The notes: generated by a model from the letters alone, not told the origin. 64,000 nucleotides of DNA from Planctomycetota bacterium (GCA_016350165.1 CP066225.1:2418001-2482000), one strand, 5' to 3'. Positions 1-9,553 are shown, counted from the first letter of the stretch. Made by a program: numbers and translations.

Positions 1-1
1 C

Positions 2-589
2 CCCGAAAATGATGCAACATATGATGCACAATTCGGCTCTGGGATTACTCCTCCAAATGGTATCGAAGGCCTTCTTATAAACAGCTATTCACAAGTCATT
101 CAGTTCGTCACAGTGAAACAATCAGATGCTTCTGGCACACCTAAAGCATACCTTTCATCTTGGGTTGAATCTGAAATCGAACGTCCCGATGGATATGATA
201 GTCGCATCGAGATGGTCGGTAACGCATCCAATAAAATCTTCGCTCTTGATGGCGCACGCTACGTCAATAAATCAACCGGCCAATACACTTTCAATGCTTT
301 CGAAATTCAGTACAGCGGTGGTAACTATGGCACTTATGGCCCCGCTCTCTCCAAACTCGTGAGCAATGGTAATCCATACAAAGACGAATCCGCTCAGGAA
401 CAAGAAAATGCGAAGAAAACTTGGCGTCACAATAATGCTGTGAATGCAGTATTCTTCGATGGTCACGCAGCATCACAGACCAAAGAACAAGCACGTATGG
501 TTGAAAAATACTTCCCAGGTGGCTCGAAAGTCATCGACATGTCAGAGTTCTACGACGACACACTCGAACCTGGCGACATCATCAACTAA
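2..589 (+). CDS. Prepilin-like H-X9-DG protein, C-terminal part (5' end outside window)
   Basis: The frame is open from the left edge, so the start and any prepilin N-terminus lie upstream. The last 195 residues are present. Near the end, a His followed by nine residues and Asp-Gly (RHNNAVNAVFFDGHAAS) matches the H-X9-DG signature of planctomycete DUF1559-type pseudopilin-like proteins. These are thought to be exported and assembled or anchored by a type II secretion or pilus-like system; the individual role is unknown. The gene is followed by a strong terminator and then by a second member of the same family on the same strand. The sequence supports family membership well but not a specific function. 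Confidence 0.8.
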   Translation, partial: PENDATYDAQFGSGITPPNGIEGLLINSYSQVIQFVTVKQSDASGTPKAYLSSWVESEIERPDGYDSRIEMVGNASNKIFALDGARYVNKSTGQYTFNAFEIQYSGGNYGTYGPALSKLVSNGNPYKDESAQEQENAKKTWRHNNAVNAVFFDGHAASQTKEQARMVEKYFPGGSKVIDMSEFYDDTLEPGDIIN

Positions 590-613
590 GCAATTATGTA
601 AAACTAAACTTTC

Positions 614-641
614 AAAACCCAGCCTCAGTGCTGGGTTTTTT
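614..641 (+). terminator. Rho-independent terminator after the first pseudopilin-like gene
   Basis: A 10-bp stem AAAACCCAGC / GCTGGGTTTT with a 6-nt loop runs into a T tract. It starts 25 bases after the stop codon of the upstream gene. Confidence 0.85.
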
Positions 642-801
642 AATTGCACAAATTTGATACGAATTCGGTACCAAAACGCTTTTTTGCGTTGTTAATTTAT
701 TGTAAAATCGCCCGAACCGGAAAAAACGGAGATTAATCTATTATTTCAGTATCTGAGCTTAACAATACATATCTAGAAAAAGCTCACAAAAGGAGTTCAA
801 C

Positions 802-1581
802 ATGAAAAGCCAAATGACCACAAAGTCAGGCGGTCACACGCATCACGCATTCACCTTGATTGAATTACTTGTTGTTATTTCTATCATTGCATTACTTATT
901 GGAATCCTTCTGCCTGCTCTTGGGGCAGCAAGAAGCGCCGCTCGCGATATGAGTTGCAAAAGTAACATGAGACAATGGGGTATAGCCTTGCATGTCTATG
1001 GCGTCGACAACAAATCCTTCATGCCACTGCCCGGCAAACGATACGGAGGCGACCCAGAACTTAATGGGCAAAACTCAAACACCTCACCCGGTACTTGGAT
1101 CAATGAACTGCCACCGCTCGTAGGCTACAAAAAATATGGCGAAGTCTTCCCCGGAACCGCCGTCGATATCGAAGAAGTTTATGACACCGAATCGATCTGG
1201 TTCTGCCCTCAAAAATCAGCCATGACCGATAATTTCATGTCCGGCAGCCAAAAGAACGGCTTCCATTACGGTATGAACACCGTCCTCGACGGCACAGGTA
1301 AATTCAAACCAGCAAGTGGTCTCAGTAAAAACCGTTTTATCAATATGGATATTATTAGAAATACAACGAGCACTGTGTTTCTTACAGAACCTTATGGCAA
1401 CATCGAATACACATACCCTGGCAACCTTGACTGGACTCGCCACCAGGAAGCCAAAGTTCAGATCACTTTCATGGACGGTCACGTCGATATCTTCGAATCG
1501 AAAACTGGCGCTAATGTCGTAACAGCGACAAAACCTTACGTCGTTAATGATGAACTAAATCTAATCTGGGGCGTCTGGTAA
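802..1581 (+). CDS. Prepilin-type N-terminal domain protein with H-X9-DG-like motif
   Basis: 259 residues. A short basic and polar leader ends in [20 protein letters not shown], the type IV prepilin cleavage and methylation motif (glutamate five residues after the Phe) followed by a hydrophobic helix. The body is a globular pseudopilin-like domain. Near the C-terminus [15 protein letters not shown] is a variant of H-X9-DG with ten spacer residues. AAAAGGAG at 788-795 is well placed for the ATG. It probably is cleaved by a prepilin peptidase and exported through a type II secretion-like system (family knowledge). The substrate or surface structure it belongs to cannot be read from the sequence. 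Terminators on both sides suggest it is transcribed alone. Confidence 0.85.
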   Translation: MKSQMTTKSGGHTHHAFTLIELLVVISIIALLIGILLPALGAARSAARDMSCKSNMRQWGIALHVYGVDNKSFMPLPGKRYGGDPELNGQNSNTSPGTWINELPPLVGYKKYGEVFPGTAVDIEEVYDTESIWFCPQKSAMTDNFMSGSQKNGFHYGMNTVLDGTGKFKPASGLSKNRFINMDIIRNTTSTVFLTEPYGNIEYTYPGNLDWTRHQEAKVQITFMDGHVDIFESKTGANVVTATKPYVVNDELNLIWGVW

Positions 1582-1603
1582 ATCACCCAGCATACACGCA
1601 CAA

Positions 1604-1632
1604 AAAAAGCCACTCATATGAGTGGCTTTTTC
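1604..1632. terminator. Bidirectional terminator between convergent genes
   Basis: AAAAAGCCACTC / GAGTGGCTTTTT is a perfect 12-bp stem with a 4-nt loop, flanked by A and T runs. It can terminate both the + strand pseudopilin gene and the - strand ParA gene that ends at 1651. Confidence 0.85.
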
Positions 1633-1650
1633 ATTCAATTTTTCAACTCA

Positions 1651-3003
1651 TTAAACTGGTGCCGCAACCTGATCAAACAACGCGACGTTATTCAAATCGC
1701 CATATGGATTTGTTTCAACAATGTCATTGTATGGGTCCTGTTTCCATTCACCATCATAAACCAGGCGGTAGCGATATCGCCCCGGTGGAACCTTAACCAC
1801 TGCCTGCCAAATCCCAAGATTCGCATCACGCGACATCGGCGTCTTCGACGGATTCCAGTCATTAAAGTCAGCCGCAATCGCCAAGTTACCCGCAACATCG
1901 CTCGGCTGCACAAACAACAAACCGCGTGATGTTGATCTAACACCATAGATCTTCGCCAACTTAGCCTTCAGACGATCCTGATCCGAAATTTCCTCAGCAC
2001 TCTGTCCCACAACCACTGGCTCAGGCATTGGTGCAACACGCGGTGCAATCTGCTCCGCTTCCATGTCCGGATCTTTCGCAAGCTTGCCTGCAATCGCTGT
2101 CGTTCTCGCTGACAAAGCTTTCGCTCTCTCAACCAACTCAGCAGCGCGACTAAGCGCCGGGTTACTTGCAGCAGGTGTCGTGATCGGATCACGCAACACA
2201 TTTCCCTGCTCCGACATCATCACATCTGTCCGCGGCTTCGGAGGATTCTCCAATAACCACGCTGCCAAACGTTCGAAATCCTGCATCCCTCGAGACGCAG
2301 CATCGTATTCCGTAATCGGCTGACCAAATGAAGCTGCTTCCTTCAACTTACTATTGAAGTTGATCACCACAGGCAACAACTGATCGCCGAATTGCTTCTT
2401 CAATTCACTCAAAATCTCACGTGCCAACTTCGTACGCACATCGTACATCGTTGCCAAAACCTTGAACCTAACCTGATGACCCGCACGTCTCGCCAGCATC
2501 TGAATCGTCTGTTCCTGCTTGATCGAACCTTGCATTGCAAAGTAACCCGTCTCAACTGGAATCAAAACTTCATCAGCCGCACGAAGTGCATTAAATGTCA
2601 GCAAACCAATCGACGGAGGACAGTCAATAATGCAGTACTCATATTTATCCTGCACTGTCGACAAAACCTGCGCCAACCTGCGGTCACGATCATGTGCCGA
2701 GGCTAACTGCTGCTCAATACCCGCCAACGCCATCGTACTCGGCGCCAGATCAAAGTTTCTCGCAATCTGCCAAACAACATCAGCAAACGCGATCGAGCCA
2801 TCCATACCCGCACGCAATATCTCCGGCATGCCCCTGTCTATCTGAGCATCCGGAACTGCCAACCCTAAAGCACAATGTGACTGTGGGTCCATGTCAACCA
2901 ACAACGTCTTACGACCCTTCGCTGCTAATGTCGCAGCCAAGTTAATCGAACACGTCGTCTTGCCACAGCCACCCTTTTGATTAATGATTGCGATTGTACG
3001 CAC
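1651..3003 (-). CDS. ParA/Soj-family ATPase fused to a C-terminal glycogen-binding-like (CBM48/AMPK-beta type) domain
   Basis: 450 residues with a GTG start; GGAAGGG lies seven bases upstream. Residues 1-250 are a complete ParA-type P-loop ATPase: deviant Walker A KGGCGKTT at 10-17, DMDPQ at about 38-42 and a DCPPS switch motif. A linker of about 110 residues follows. Residues from about 360 to 445 (AADFNDWNP, PPGRYRYRLVYDGEW, DPYND, NPYGDLNNV) have the hallmarks of the early-set/CBM48 domain of AMPK-beta and glycogen-branching enzymes. ParA proteins place chromosomes, plasmids or protein assemblies by ATP-dependent dimerisation on DNA. No parB gene lies nearby and no parS site is seen. The fusion suggests positioning of something tied to a polysaccharide such as glycogen (inference). 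Confidence 0.85.
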   Translation of the reverse strand: MRTIAIINQKGGCGKTTCSINLAATLAAKGRKTLLVDMDPQSHCALGLAVPDAQIDRGMPEILRAGMDGSIAFADVVWQIARNFDLAPSTMALAGIEQQLASAHDRDRRLAQVLSTVQDKYEYCIIDCPPSIGLLTFNALRAADEVLIPVETGYFAMQGSIKQEQTIQMLARRAGHQVRFKVLATMYDVRTKLAREILSELKKQFGDQLLPVVINFNSKLKEAASFGQPITEYDAASRGMQDFERLAAWLLENPPKPRTDVMMSEQGNVLRDPITTPAASNPALSRAAELVERAKALSARTTAIAGKLAKDPDMEAEQIAPRVAPMPEPVVVGQSAEEISDQDRLKAKLAKIYGVRSTSRGLLFVQPSDVAGNLAIAADFNDWNPSKTPMSRDANLGIWQAVVKVPPGRYRYRLVYDGEWKQDPYNDIVETNPYGDLNNVALFDQVAAPV

Positions 3004-3509
3004 AACGCAGCCCTTCCGTCCTTGAAAACGACTGGCTGGCTCCGGCTTACACGCCCCTCTTCAAGCCTGGACCCAAACTGCAACCTTGCAGTTTCTTGAG
3101 CGTCATCTGACGATCTTTTGAGCACATAAATGTGAGCATCTCTCATCACACGCACAAAACTACATCACGCATGCAACAACAGGATCACTCAAACAAAAAC
3201 TGGAACATCCAGTCTCCATTCTGGTTATCGGGACAAATCCAAAAAAAACCTTAAAAGTTAATGAAGAAAAGCAGTTTTCTTATTTCCGCATTCCCTATCT
3301 TACCTCTCACCCCCCTCATTCTCGCCCCTTCACCTCCTTCAACAACCTCCCCATATCGGACATCAATAAATGAACCAAGTTCATCACTCTCGCTCTCCCC
3401 TCATCCAAATCTAGATCTTTCGTCCCTCAATGACCCGTCCAGCCTTCTACAAGGGCCCAAACAATTATTGATTAGCCTCACCACCCCCAAGCGCATTACA
3501 ATTCTGTCT
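3004..3509. other. 506-bp divergent intergenic region
   Basis: Apart from the palindrome at 3075-3094, this holds a small CGTCA-TC-TGACG repeat (3101-3112). The stretch 3261-3509 can be read in frame with the maf gene, but it is rich in Pro, Ser and Leu and lacks family resemblance. I read it as untranslated upstream DNA. Confidence 0.5.
3075..3094. promoter_or_regulatory. 20-bp palindrome upstream of the ParA-fusion gene
   Basis: AAACTGCAACCTTGCAGTTT is a perfect 9-bp inverted repeat with a 2-base centre, 72 bases before the GTG start. It has no T tract on either strand, so an operator is more likely than a terminator. Confidence 0.4.
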
Positions 3510-4169
3510 ATGAATTTCAAAGCAGATCACAATACCAGACTCATCCTCGCTTCACGCTCACCCCGCCGCGCTCAGCTCCTCGCTGATGCAGGCTTCACCG
3601 CCGAGCAAATCAGCTCACCCTTCGTGGACCCACCTCAACCCGAACTCCAAGATCATGACTCCGCTCTCGAGCTTTCCGTCGCTCTTGCCATGGAAAAAGC
3701 AAAAGCACTCGCACCAGAAATCGAGGGCAGAGCAGTTCTCATTGCCGCCGACACCATCTGCGTTGACGACCAAAGCAAGCTCATCGGCACACCCACCACG
3801 CGCGATGAAGCCTTCAACATGATCAAGACCTTCTCCTCATCCATCCACTACGTCATCACCGGCGTATGCGTCCTCGCCGTCGATGAAGAGCAACCCAACG
3901 AAGAAGGCCAAAACGTTCGCGCCATCGCCATGTCATGTTTTGGCGACGAAGCCATCGTCATGCTCGGCCACCTCACCGACGAACAAATCAACGAATACCT
4001 CGACCTCAACACCTGGCAAGGTAAAGCCGGAGGCTACAACCTCACCGAACGACAAGAAGCAGGTTGGCCCATCATCGTCAACGGCGAACCCACCACCGTC
4101 ACAGGCCTTCCCATCCAAAACACAATCAAAGCGCTCTCTCAATTTAGCATCGAACCTCAAAGCGCTTAA
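3510..4169 (+). CDS. maf: Maf-family nucleotide pyrophosphatase
   Basis: 219 residues from the ATG at 3510. TRLILASRSPRRAQLLADAG at the N-terminus is the Maf substrate-binding motif (S-R-S-P-R-R). VLIAADTICVDD supplies the catalytic Asp of the family D-T motif, and the late LNTWQGKAGGYNLTE replaces the usual P-x-x-K-A-G-x-Y-x-I. Maf proteins hydrolyse non-canonical or modified nucleoside triphosphates to monophosphates and can halt septation. An upstream in-frame ATG at 3261 would add 83 low-complexity residues; family length argues for the later start, although neither has a clear ribosome-binding site. lpxK follows after 33 bases on the same strand, so the two may be co-transcribed. Confidence 0.85.
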   Translation: MNFKADHNTRLILASRSPRRAQLLADAGFTAEQISSPFVDPPQPELQDHDSALELSVALAMEKAKALAPEIEGRAVLIAADTICVDDQSKLIGTPTTRDEAFNMIKTFSSSIHYVITGVCVLAVDEEQPNEEGQNVRAIAMSCFGDEAIVMLGHLTDEQINEYLDLNTWQGKAGGYNLTERQEAGWPIIVNGEPTTVTGLPIQNTIKALSQFSIEPQSA

Positions 4170-4202
4170 CCCACCCAAGCACCCATTGGTACAATCTTCA
4201 TC

Positions 4203-5291
4203 ATGGACGAAAAGCGCATCCTCCGCATCATGTCTGGCTCCGACAAAGACCTCACCGCCAAAGGCCTTCGTCTTCTCATGCAAACCGCCGAACCCGCATA
4301 CATCCTTGCAACCGCCGCACGCAACACACTCTTCAACACAAACATCCGCAAACCGCAACCACTAGGCCGACCCGCCATCGCCGTCGGTAACATCACAACA
4401 GGCGGAACAGGCAAAACACCTTTCGTCACCATGCTCGCAAAATATCTTCTTTCACAAAACCACAAACCCGCCATCCTCCTGCGAGGCTACCACAGCACCG
4501 AGCAAGGCTCCGATGAAGCGCGTGCATACCAAACCATGTTCAAAGACCAAGTCATCGTCGAACCAAACCCTTCACGTATCGACGGTGCGAAAAACGTACT
4601 ACGCAATCACCCTCAAACATCCGTCTTTTTACTAGATGATGCATACCAACATCGCCAAGCCGCACGCGATCTCAACCTTGTTCTCATCGACGCAACGCAA
4701 CCTTTTGGATACAACCATGTCCTACCTCGTGGCCTTCTTCGTGAACCAATAAAAAATTTAAAAAGAGCCGACGCAATTATCCTCACACGCGCCGATCAAG
4801 TCGAAAACGAGCAACTTCAATCAATCATCAACACCATCTCCGAAGCCGCTGGTACGCCTCCCATCGCGCACACTGCTCATCAATGGACGCATCTCTTAGA
4901 CATCAACGATAATAAAATCCAGCTTCAAGACATCAAACATAAATCCGTCGCAGCAGCGACAGGTATCGGTAACCCAACCGCTTTCTCTCACACCATCAAA
5001 CAACATACCGCCGCGCTACTTGCCTTCGACACCTTTCCCGATCATCATCACTTCACCAGCGATGACATCACCAGCCTCTTAAATAACACTATAAAATTAG
5101 GGGCCCAAGCACTTCTACTCACTGAAAAAGATTACGTGAAGTGGCAACCCCTCCTCACCGACAATCTTAAAAACATCATCCCCATCCTCCGCCCGCAACT
5201 ATCCATCCGCTGCATCACAGGCGAACAAGATCTCTTCAACCTCATCAACCAAACACTTCACAATACACAAACAGACCAATCATCTAACTAA
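4203..5291 (+). CDS. lpxK: Tetraacyldisaccharide 4'-kinase
   Basis: 362 residues. LpxK phosphorylates the 4' position of the lipid A disaccharide at the inner membrane, the sixth step of the Raetz pathway. Walker A is VGNITTGGTGKTP (61-73). The diagnostic DDGFQHRR motif appears as DDAYQHRQAARDLNLVLID near 145, with Gly-Phe changed to Ala-Tyr. ADAIILTRAD and LTEKDYVKW are further family blocks. A membrane-associated N-terminus precedes the P-loop. It sits 33 bases after maf with no clear ribosome-binding site. Its presence implies lipid A and an outer membrane, in line with the porin gene at 55 kb. Confidence is high. Confidence 0.92.
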   Translation: MDEKRILRIMSGSDKDLTAKGLRLLMQTAEPAYILATAARNTLFNTNIRKPQPLGRPAIAVGNITTGGTGKTPFVTMLAKYLLSQNHKPAILLRGYHSTEQGSDEARAYQTMFKDQVIVEPNPSRIDGAKNVLRNHPQTSVFLLDDAYQHRQAARDLNLVLIDATQPFGYNHVLPRGLLREPIKNLKRADAIILTRADQVENEQLQSIINTISEAAGTPPIAHTAHQWTHLLDINDNKIQLQDIKHKSVAAATGIGNPTAFSHTIKQHTAALLAFDTFPDHHHFTSDDITSLLNNTIKLGAQALLLTEKDYVKWQPLLTDNLKNIIPILRPQLSIRCITGEQDLFNLINQTLHNTQTDQSSN

Positions 5292-5298
5292 TGATTAG
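5284..5298. repeat. Copy of the dispersed CTAAYC-N3-GATTAG palindrome
   Basis: CTAACT-AAT-GATTAG overlaps the lpxK stop region. It is one of about twelve copies in the window. Confidence 0.5.
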
Positions 5299-5312
5299 AC
5301 CTATCTTCGCTC

Positions 5313-5355
5313 ACAAAAAAACCGGGCCTGGATCTTTATGACCGACAGGTCCGGT
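5313..5355 (-). terminator. Terminator of the sensor kinase gene
   Basis: Read on the - strand, ACCGGACCTG pairs with CAGGCCCGGT (one wobble) across a loop and runs into seven T. It lies between convergent lpxK and the kinase ending at 5463. Confidence 0.75.
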
Positions 5356-5462
5356 TCGGAGCAATAGGTTGCTATCATTATAAACAACATTTTTCTCTGC
5401 GACTAGGTCTACCTCATTTTTATACCCCACCTCCATCACCACTTATATCAATCATTGACTCA

Positions 5463-7442
5463 TCATACGCCAACACCCATAACAGGATGCTCAGATATTG
5501 CTCTATCCGAAATCAACTTAATCTTTAATTCACACACCAAACCATCTTCTTGATAATCCATCTTTACATCACCCTGCAATTCAAACTCAACCAATCCTTT
5601 GATTAACTTCGTACCAAACCCTGTATAACCAGGTTCATCAATACGAGGTCCGCCGCGCTCTTTCCATCTTAACCAAACGTAACAATCGTCAATCCGTTCC
5701 CATGTAAACTCAACTTCACCATCCTTACATGACAACGCCCCATACTTCGCCGCATTCGCTGCCAATTCATGCAACGTCATACTCAGCGGTGAACACGTAC
5801 GCAACGGCACAATCAACCGCTCACCACCACAACGCACTCGCTCCGAACCCTCATGCACATAAGGCTTCGTCGCCAACCTGAATATCTGACACAATTCCAA
5901 TGACTCCCAATCACGCATCGCCAACGCCTCATGCATCCGCGCCAACGCCTTCAAACGATCTCCTAGTGTCCGCTTAAACTCACCAACATCAACCTGATCA
6001 CTACTACGCTCAACCAGCGCCATCACCTCCGCCAAATTATTTTTCACACGATGATCCAACTCGCGCATCAAAACGCCTCGTCGCTCCGACTCATCTCGTA
6101 ACTCACACATATTGATCATGATCACAGCAACACCATCCGTCTCACCCGCCTCATCCCGCGTCACCCACATCAACACGACACCATCCCTCACATTACCATC
6201 ACCACCAATAATCGGATTGTTATGCAGCAAATAATCGCACTCCCCCGCAATCATCCGATCATATTTCACCGACATCCGCAGTAAATCCTCAACATGCCCC
6301 AAACTCGACCAATCAAACCCGATCAGTTCATCGCGGCCATACCCCAAAAACGCGCACATCTGATCATTCGCTTCAGTAATCCGCCTGTTCAAATCCGCTC
6401 GCCCATAACAAACACACGAAAGCGTTGGAACAACTCGCCTGCCACCATCCACCCATAAAGCTTTTTCATTATCACAAACATCTTTACTCGTTCCGCCACA
6501 CTCATACAACCACTTCATCTCCCTGTATTTCATCCGCGATCGCTGCCACCCAATCAAACTAATAAGTAGCAAAACGCCCAAACTACCAATCACCCACCCA
6601 AACACACCATCACCACCCTTATCCTCCAGCCCCCATGAAATCCATTTATCATGAATCGCCTTGCGCTCCGATTCACTCAACGAGCCCAACACCTTATCAA
6701 CCATACCCGCAAAAAGTTCCCAATCCTTCCTCACTGCAAAACGTGTATCCATCCGCATCGGCGTCTTATAAATCTTCACCAACTCTTCAACACGCTGCTC
6801 AATTTGATAATCACCATACACCTCCAATACCGCCACCGCATCCACCTGCTTCATAAACATCTGAATCAACCCCTCGTTCATGTTATCAAACAGAACGTAA
6901 TTCCAATCCGGATGCAGCGACTTCATATACTTGTAACTCGTCCCACCCTTCAATACACCAATCTTGTAATTCTTCAGCCCACTCACATCCTGAAACTTCT
7001 CACCAAAAATATCCTTCATCCCAACTACAACAATCACATCATCCGAAATGCTCCGACTAAACCGCAACAACTTCTGACGTTCAGGCGTCATACTGATATT
7101 CGCCGTCAAATCCACCTCATACGACAACGCGTCATTTAGCCCATCTTCCCACTTATCTCTTAAAACCACATCAAACTTCACACCCAACTCAGCTTCAATC
7201 AACCGCAAATACTCTGCACTAATACCCTGCCATTTCCCATTCTCATCAATAAAACTCATCGGCGGCCAACCCAACGTCAACCCAACCTTGATCGGCCTCT
7301 CCAACGACGACAACCACGCGCGTTCTTCTTCCGTCAAAACCACCTTTGTCGATTTGTCCTGATCGCAACCCAATACAGACAGGAACAACACAGCTACAAA
7401 CGCAGCAAAACTAAAATGCCGCAAAACAAAAACTCTACACAT
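5463..7442 (-). CDS. Membrane HWE-family sensor histidine kinase with periplasmic solute-binding domain (lipoprotein signal)
   Basis: 659 residues from the ATG at 7442. A longer frame exists to 7487 but adds 15 residues in front of an otherwise good lipoprotein signal ending LSVLGC (Cys about residue 26). Next comes a bacterial extracellular solute-binding family 3 domain (PIKVGLTLGWPPMSF...), then a transmembrane helix near 285-305 and a PAS-like domain (RRITEANDQMCAFLGY). The HWE/HisKA_2 kinase core follows: H-box RELDHRVKNNLAEV with the phospho-His near 464, N-box LHELAANAAKYGALS near 557, and the WKERGGP block with Trp and Glu that names the class. It probably senses a periplasmic small molecule. 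No response regulator is encoded nearby. It is paralogous to the next gene. Confidence 0.88.
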   Translation of the reverse strand: MCRVFVLRHFSFAAFVAVLFLSVLGCDQDKSTKVVLTEEERAWLSSLERPIKVGLTLGWPPMSFIDENGKWQGISAEYLRLIEAELGVKFDVVLRDKWEDGLNDALSYEVDLTANISMTPERQKLLRFSRSISDDVIVVVGMKDIFGEKFQDVSGLKNYKIGVLKGGTSYKYMKSLHPDWNYVLFDNMNEGLIQMFMKQVDAVAVLEVYGDYQIEQRVEELVKIYKTPMRMDTRFAVRKDWELFAGMVDKVLGSLSESERKAIHDKWISWGLEDKGGDGVFGWVIGSLGVLLLISLIGWQRSRMKYREMKWLYECGGTSKDVCDNEKALWVDGGRRVVPTLSCVCYGRADLNRRITEANDQMCAFLGYGRDELIGFDWSSLGHVEDLLRMSVKYDRMIAGECDYLLHNNPIIGGDGNVRDGVVLMWVTRDEAGETDGVAVIMINMCELRDESERRGVLMRELDHRVKNNLAEVMALVERSSDQVDVGEFKRTLGDRLKALARMHEALAMRDWESLELCQIFRLATKPYVHEGSERVRCGGERLIVPLRTCSPLSMTLHELAANAAKYGALSCKDGEVEFTWERIDDCYVWLRWKERGGPRIDEPGYTGFGTKLIKGLVEFELQGDVKMDYQEDGLVCELKIKLISDRAISEHPVMGVGV

Positions 7443-7564
7443 AAGTCTCTCACAATGCTTGGTGAAATGACAAAATACCTCAATCAATTGATAAGAATAA
7501 TACTCGAATTATGGAACTATCAAAATATTTTTTAGTTTAACTTAAACACGTTTTAATCGAATTT

Positions 7565-9553
7565 CTAATCATGCTTCGAAGTTAAATAATCATGAGCCAA
7601 CTTTATCTCGATCTCACACACTAATCCCTCCGCCGGATACGTTAGCTCTAAACTTCCCTGCAACTCATATTCAATCAAACCACGCATCAACTTTGTACCC
7701 AAACCAACACGCGTCGGCTGCTTCACCTCAGGCCCACCACTCTCACGCCACTTCACCTTCAATTCCTCTTCACCAACCAATTCCCAATTCAAATGAATCT
7801 TCCCTTCATCATTCGACAACGCACCATACTTCGCAGCATTCGCAGATAGCTCATTCAACGTCATACACAACGGCGAACACGTCCTGCTCGGCAACACCAA
7901 ATGTTCCCCTTCAATCATAATTCGATCCGCACCATGACGACAATGCGCACCCAACACCAAATTCACCAACTTATGCAGATCCACACCTTCCCACTTCGAC
8001 GCCGCCAACGCCTCATGCGTCTTCGCCATCGCCCTCACGCGACCCAAAAATGAATCACGAAAACCAGCCAACGACGTCGAACGATTCAACGTATGCTCCG
8101 CCAACGCCAACACCTCCGCCAGATTATTCTTCACGCGATGATCCAACTCCTGCATCATCGTCTTCTGACGAATCTCCGTTCGCTTCCTCTCCGTAATATC
8201 CTGAATCAACGCAACCATTTGACTCACACTACCATCCGTCCGACGCAACGCCCTCACCGACGTAATCGCATAAAGCATCCCACCATCACGATGCACATAC
8301 CGTTTATCAACCGTAAACCCATCACGATCACCCTTCAACAAACCCCTGAACGATTCCATACTGTCAGGCAAATCATCCGGGAACGTGATCGACACCCACG
8401 ACGTCTGCTTCAACTGCTCCGCGTCATACCCCAACATCCTGCAAAGCTCATCGTTCACCTCCATAAATCGCCCCTGCTCATCCGTCATCGCCATCCCCAC
8501 AATACCCAACTCAAAATACCTTCTGAAATGCTCCTCACTCTCACGCAACGCGATCTCCGTGCGCTTATGCTGCTCCAATTCCTTCCGCAATTCCTCCGTC
8601 CGCGCACTCACCTTCTGCCTCAGCATCCTGTTCCAAACCAGAACACTCACCACAATCACAACCAGCCCAACAATCACGCAAACAATAATCAGCAGCAACT
8701 GCGGCCAAATATACACCCCACCAACCTGCAAATTAATCCACTTACGCTCTATCGACGCACGCTCCTCCGGCGTGATCGCTTTCAACCCTCGATTCAATAT
8801 CACATTCAAAATATGCCAATCGCGCCGCGACCCAACCCGAATCTTATATTCCAAAGGCGTACGACCCACCACCCTCAGCTTCGGCAACGCCAACTCCTCA
8901 ATGTAGTAACTACTCGATGCCAAGTCCCCCAAGAACACGTCATACTTATGAAACGCAACCCCCTCCAAACCACTCTTGTCATCCATCACCCCAATCAGAT
9001 TCAACTCCGGATAACGATCCTCCAAATAATCACTCACCGCACTCCCCTCAACAACCGCAACCCGCAGCCCATCCAAATCCTCAAGCGATAAATCCTCCCT
9101 CATCTCACTCGTACCAATAATCGCAACCTCAACCGTGAAGTAACTCTCAGTAAAATACAAGTACCGTGACCGACGCGCATTCTCATTAATCGTCGCAATC
9201 ACATCAATATCACGCTTCTGTGCCGCCGCCAAAACCTCAGCCCACGTGTTATACAAAACCTGCTCAAACTTCAGCCCCGTATTCTTCTCAAGCAAATTCA
9301 TGTAATCTTCTGCAACACCAACAACCTCACCTCGCTGATCAAAAAACAAAAACGGCGGCCAATCCGGCGCCGCTCCAACCTTGATCACCGGATGTTCCTT
9401 AATCCAAGCCTTCTCCTCCATCGTCAACTCAACACCAACACCCGCTAACTCACCCTCCTCACCCTCATCCTGACCATTCACAACACCTACAACGATAGCC
9501 AGCAACACCATCACAACCAGTAACATTAACCATCGAATATCAAACTTCTTCAC
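7565..9553 (-). CDS. Membrane HWE-family sensor histidine kinase with periplasmic solute-binding domain and PAS
   Basis: 662 residues with a GTG start. A signal-like hydrophobic N-terminus (LMLLVVMVLLAIVVGVV) is followed by a solute-binding family 3 domain (HPVIKVGAAPDWPPFLFF), a transmembrane helix near 280-305, a short coiled coil (VSARTEELRKELEQHKRTE) and a clear PAS/PAC pair (FRRYFELGIVGMAMTDEQG). The kinase core has H-box QELDHRVKNNLAEVLAL with His near 472, N-box LNELSANAAKYGALS near 566, and KWRESGGPEV. It is a tandem paralog of the downstream kinase, 122 bases apart, and the two may form one transcription unit. HWE kinases often pass phosphate to unlinked single-domain regulators. No partner regulator is present in the window. 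Confidence 0.88.
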   Translation of the reverse strand: MKKFDIRWLMLLVVMVLLAIVVGVVNGQDEGEEGELAGVGVELTMEEKAWIKEHPVIKVGAAPDWPPFLFFDQRGEVVGVAEDYMNLLEKNTGLKFEQVLYNTWAEVLAAAQKRDIDVIATINENARRSRYLYFTESYFTVEVAIIGTSEMREDLSLEDLDGLRVAVVEGSAVSDYLEDRYPELNLIGVMDDKSGLEGVAFHKYDVFLGDLASSSYYIEELALPKLRVVGRTPLEYKIRVGSRRDWHILNVILNRGLKAITPEERASIERKWINLQVGGVYIWPQLLLIIVCVIVGLVVIVVSVLVWNRMLRQKVSARTEELRKELEQHKRTEIALRESEEHFRRYFELGIVGMAMTDEQGRFMEVNDELCRMLGYDAEQLKQTSWVSITFPDDLPDSMESFRGLLKGDRDGFTVDKRYVHRDGGMLYAITSVRALRRTDGSVSQMVALIQDITERKRTEIRQKTMMQELDHRVKNNLAEVLALAEHTLNRSTSLAGFRDSFLGRVRAMAKTHEALAASKWEGVDLHKLVNLVLGAHCRHGADRIMIEGEHLVLPSRTCSPLCMTLNELSANAAKYGALSNDEGKIHLNWELVGEEELKVKWRESGGPEVKQPTRVGLGTKLMRGLIEYELQGSLELTYPAEGLVCEIEIKLAHDYLTSKHD

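Noticed and set aside
3261-3509. 83-residue N-terminal extension of Maf
   Set aside because: It is low complexity and Pro/Ser rich, unlike the family, and lacks a ribosome-binding site. The family length fits the start at 3510.
8093-9091. 332-codon frame on the + strand opposite the second sensor kinase
   Set aside because: It lies entirely opposite a well-supported kinase gene and owes its length to the skewed composition (His, Arg, Leu, Thr rich).
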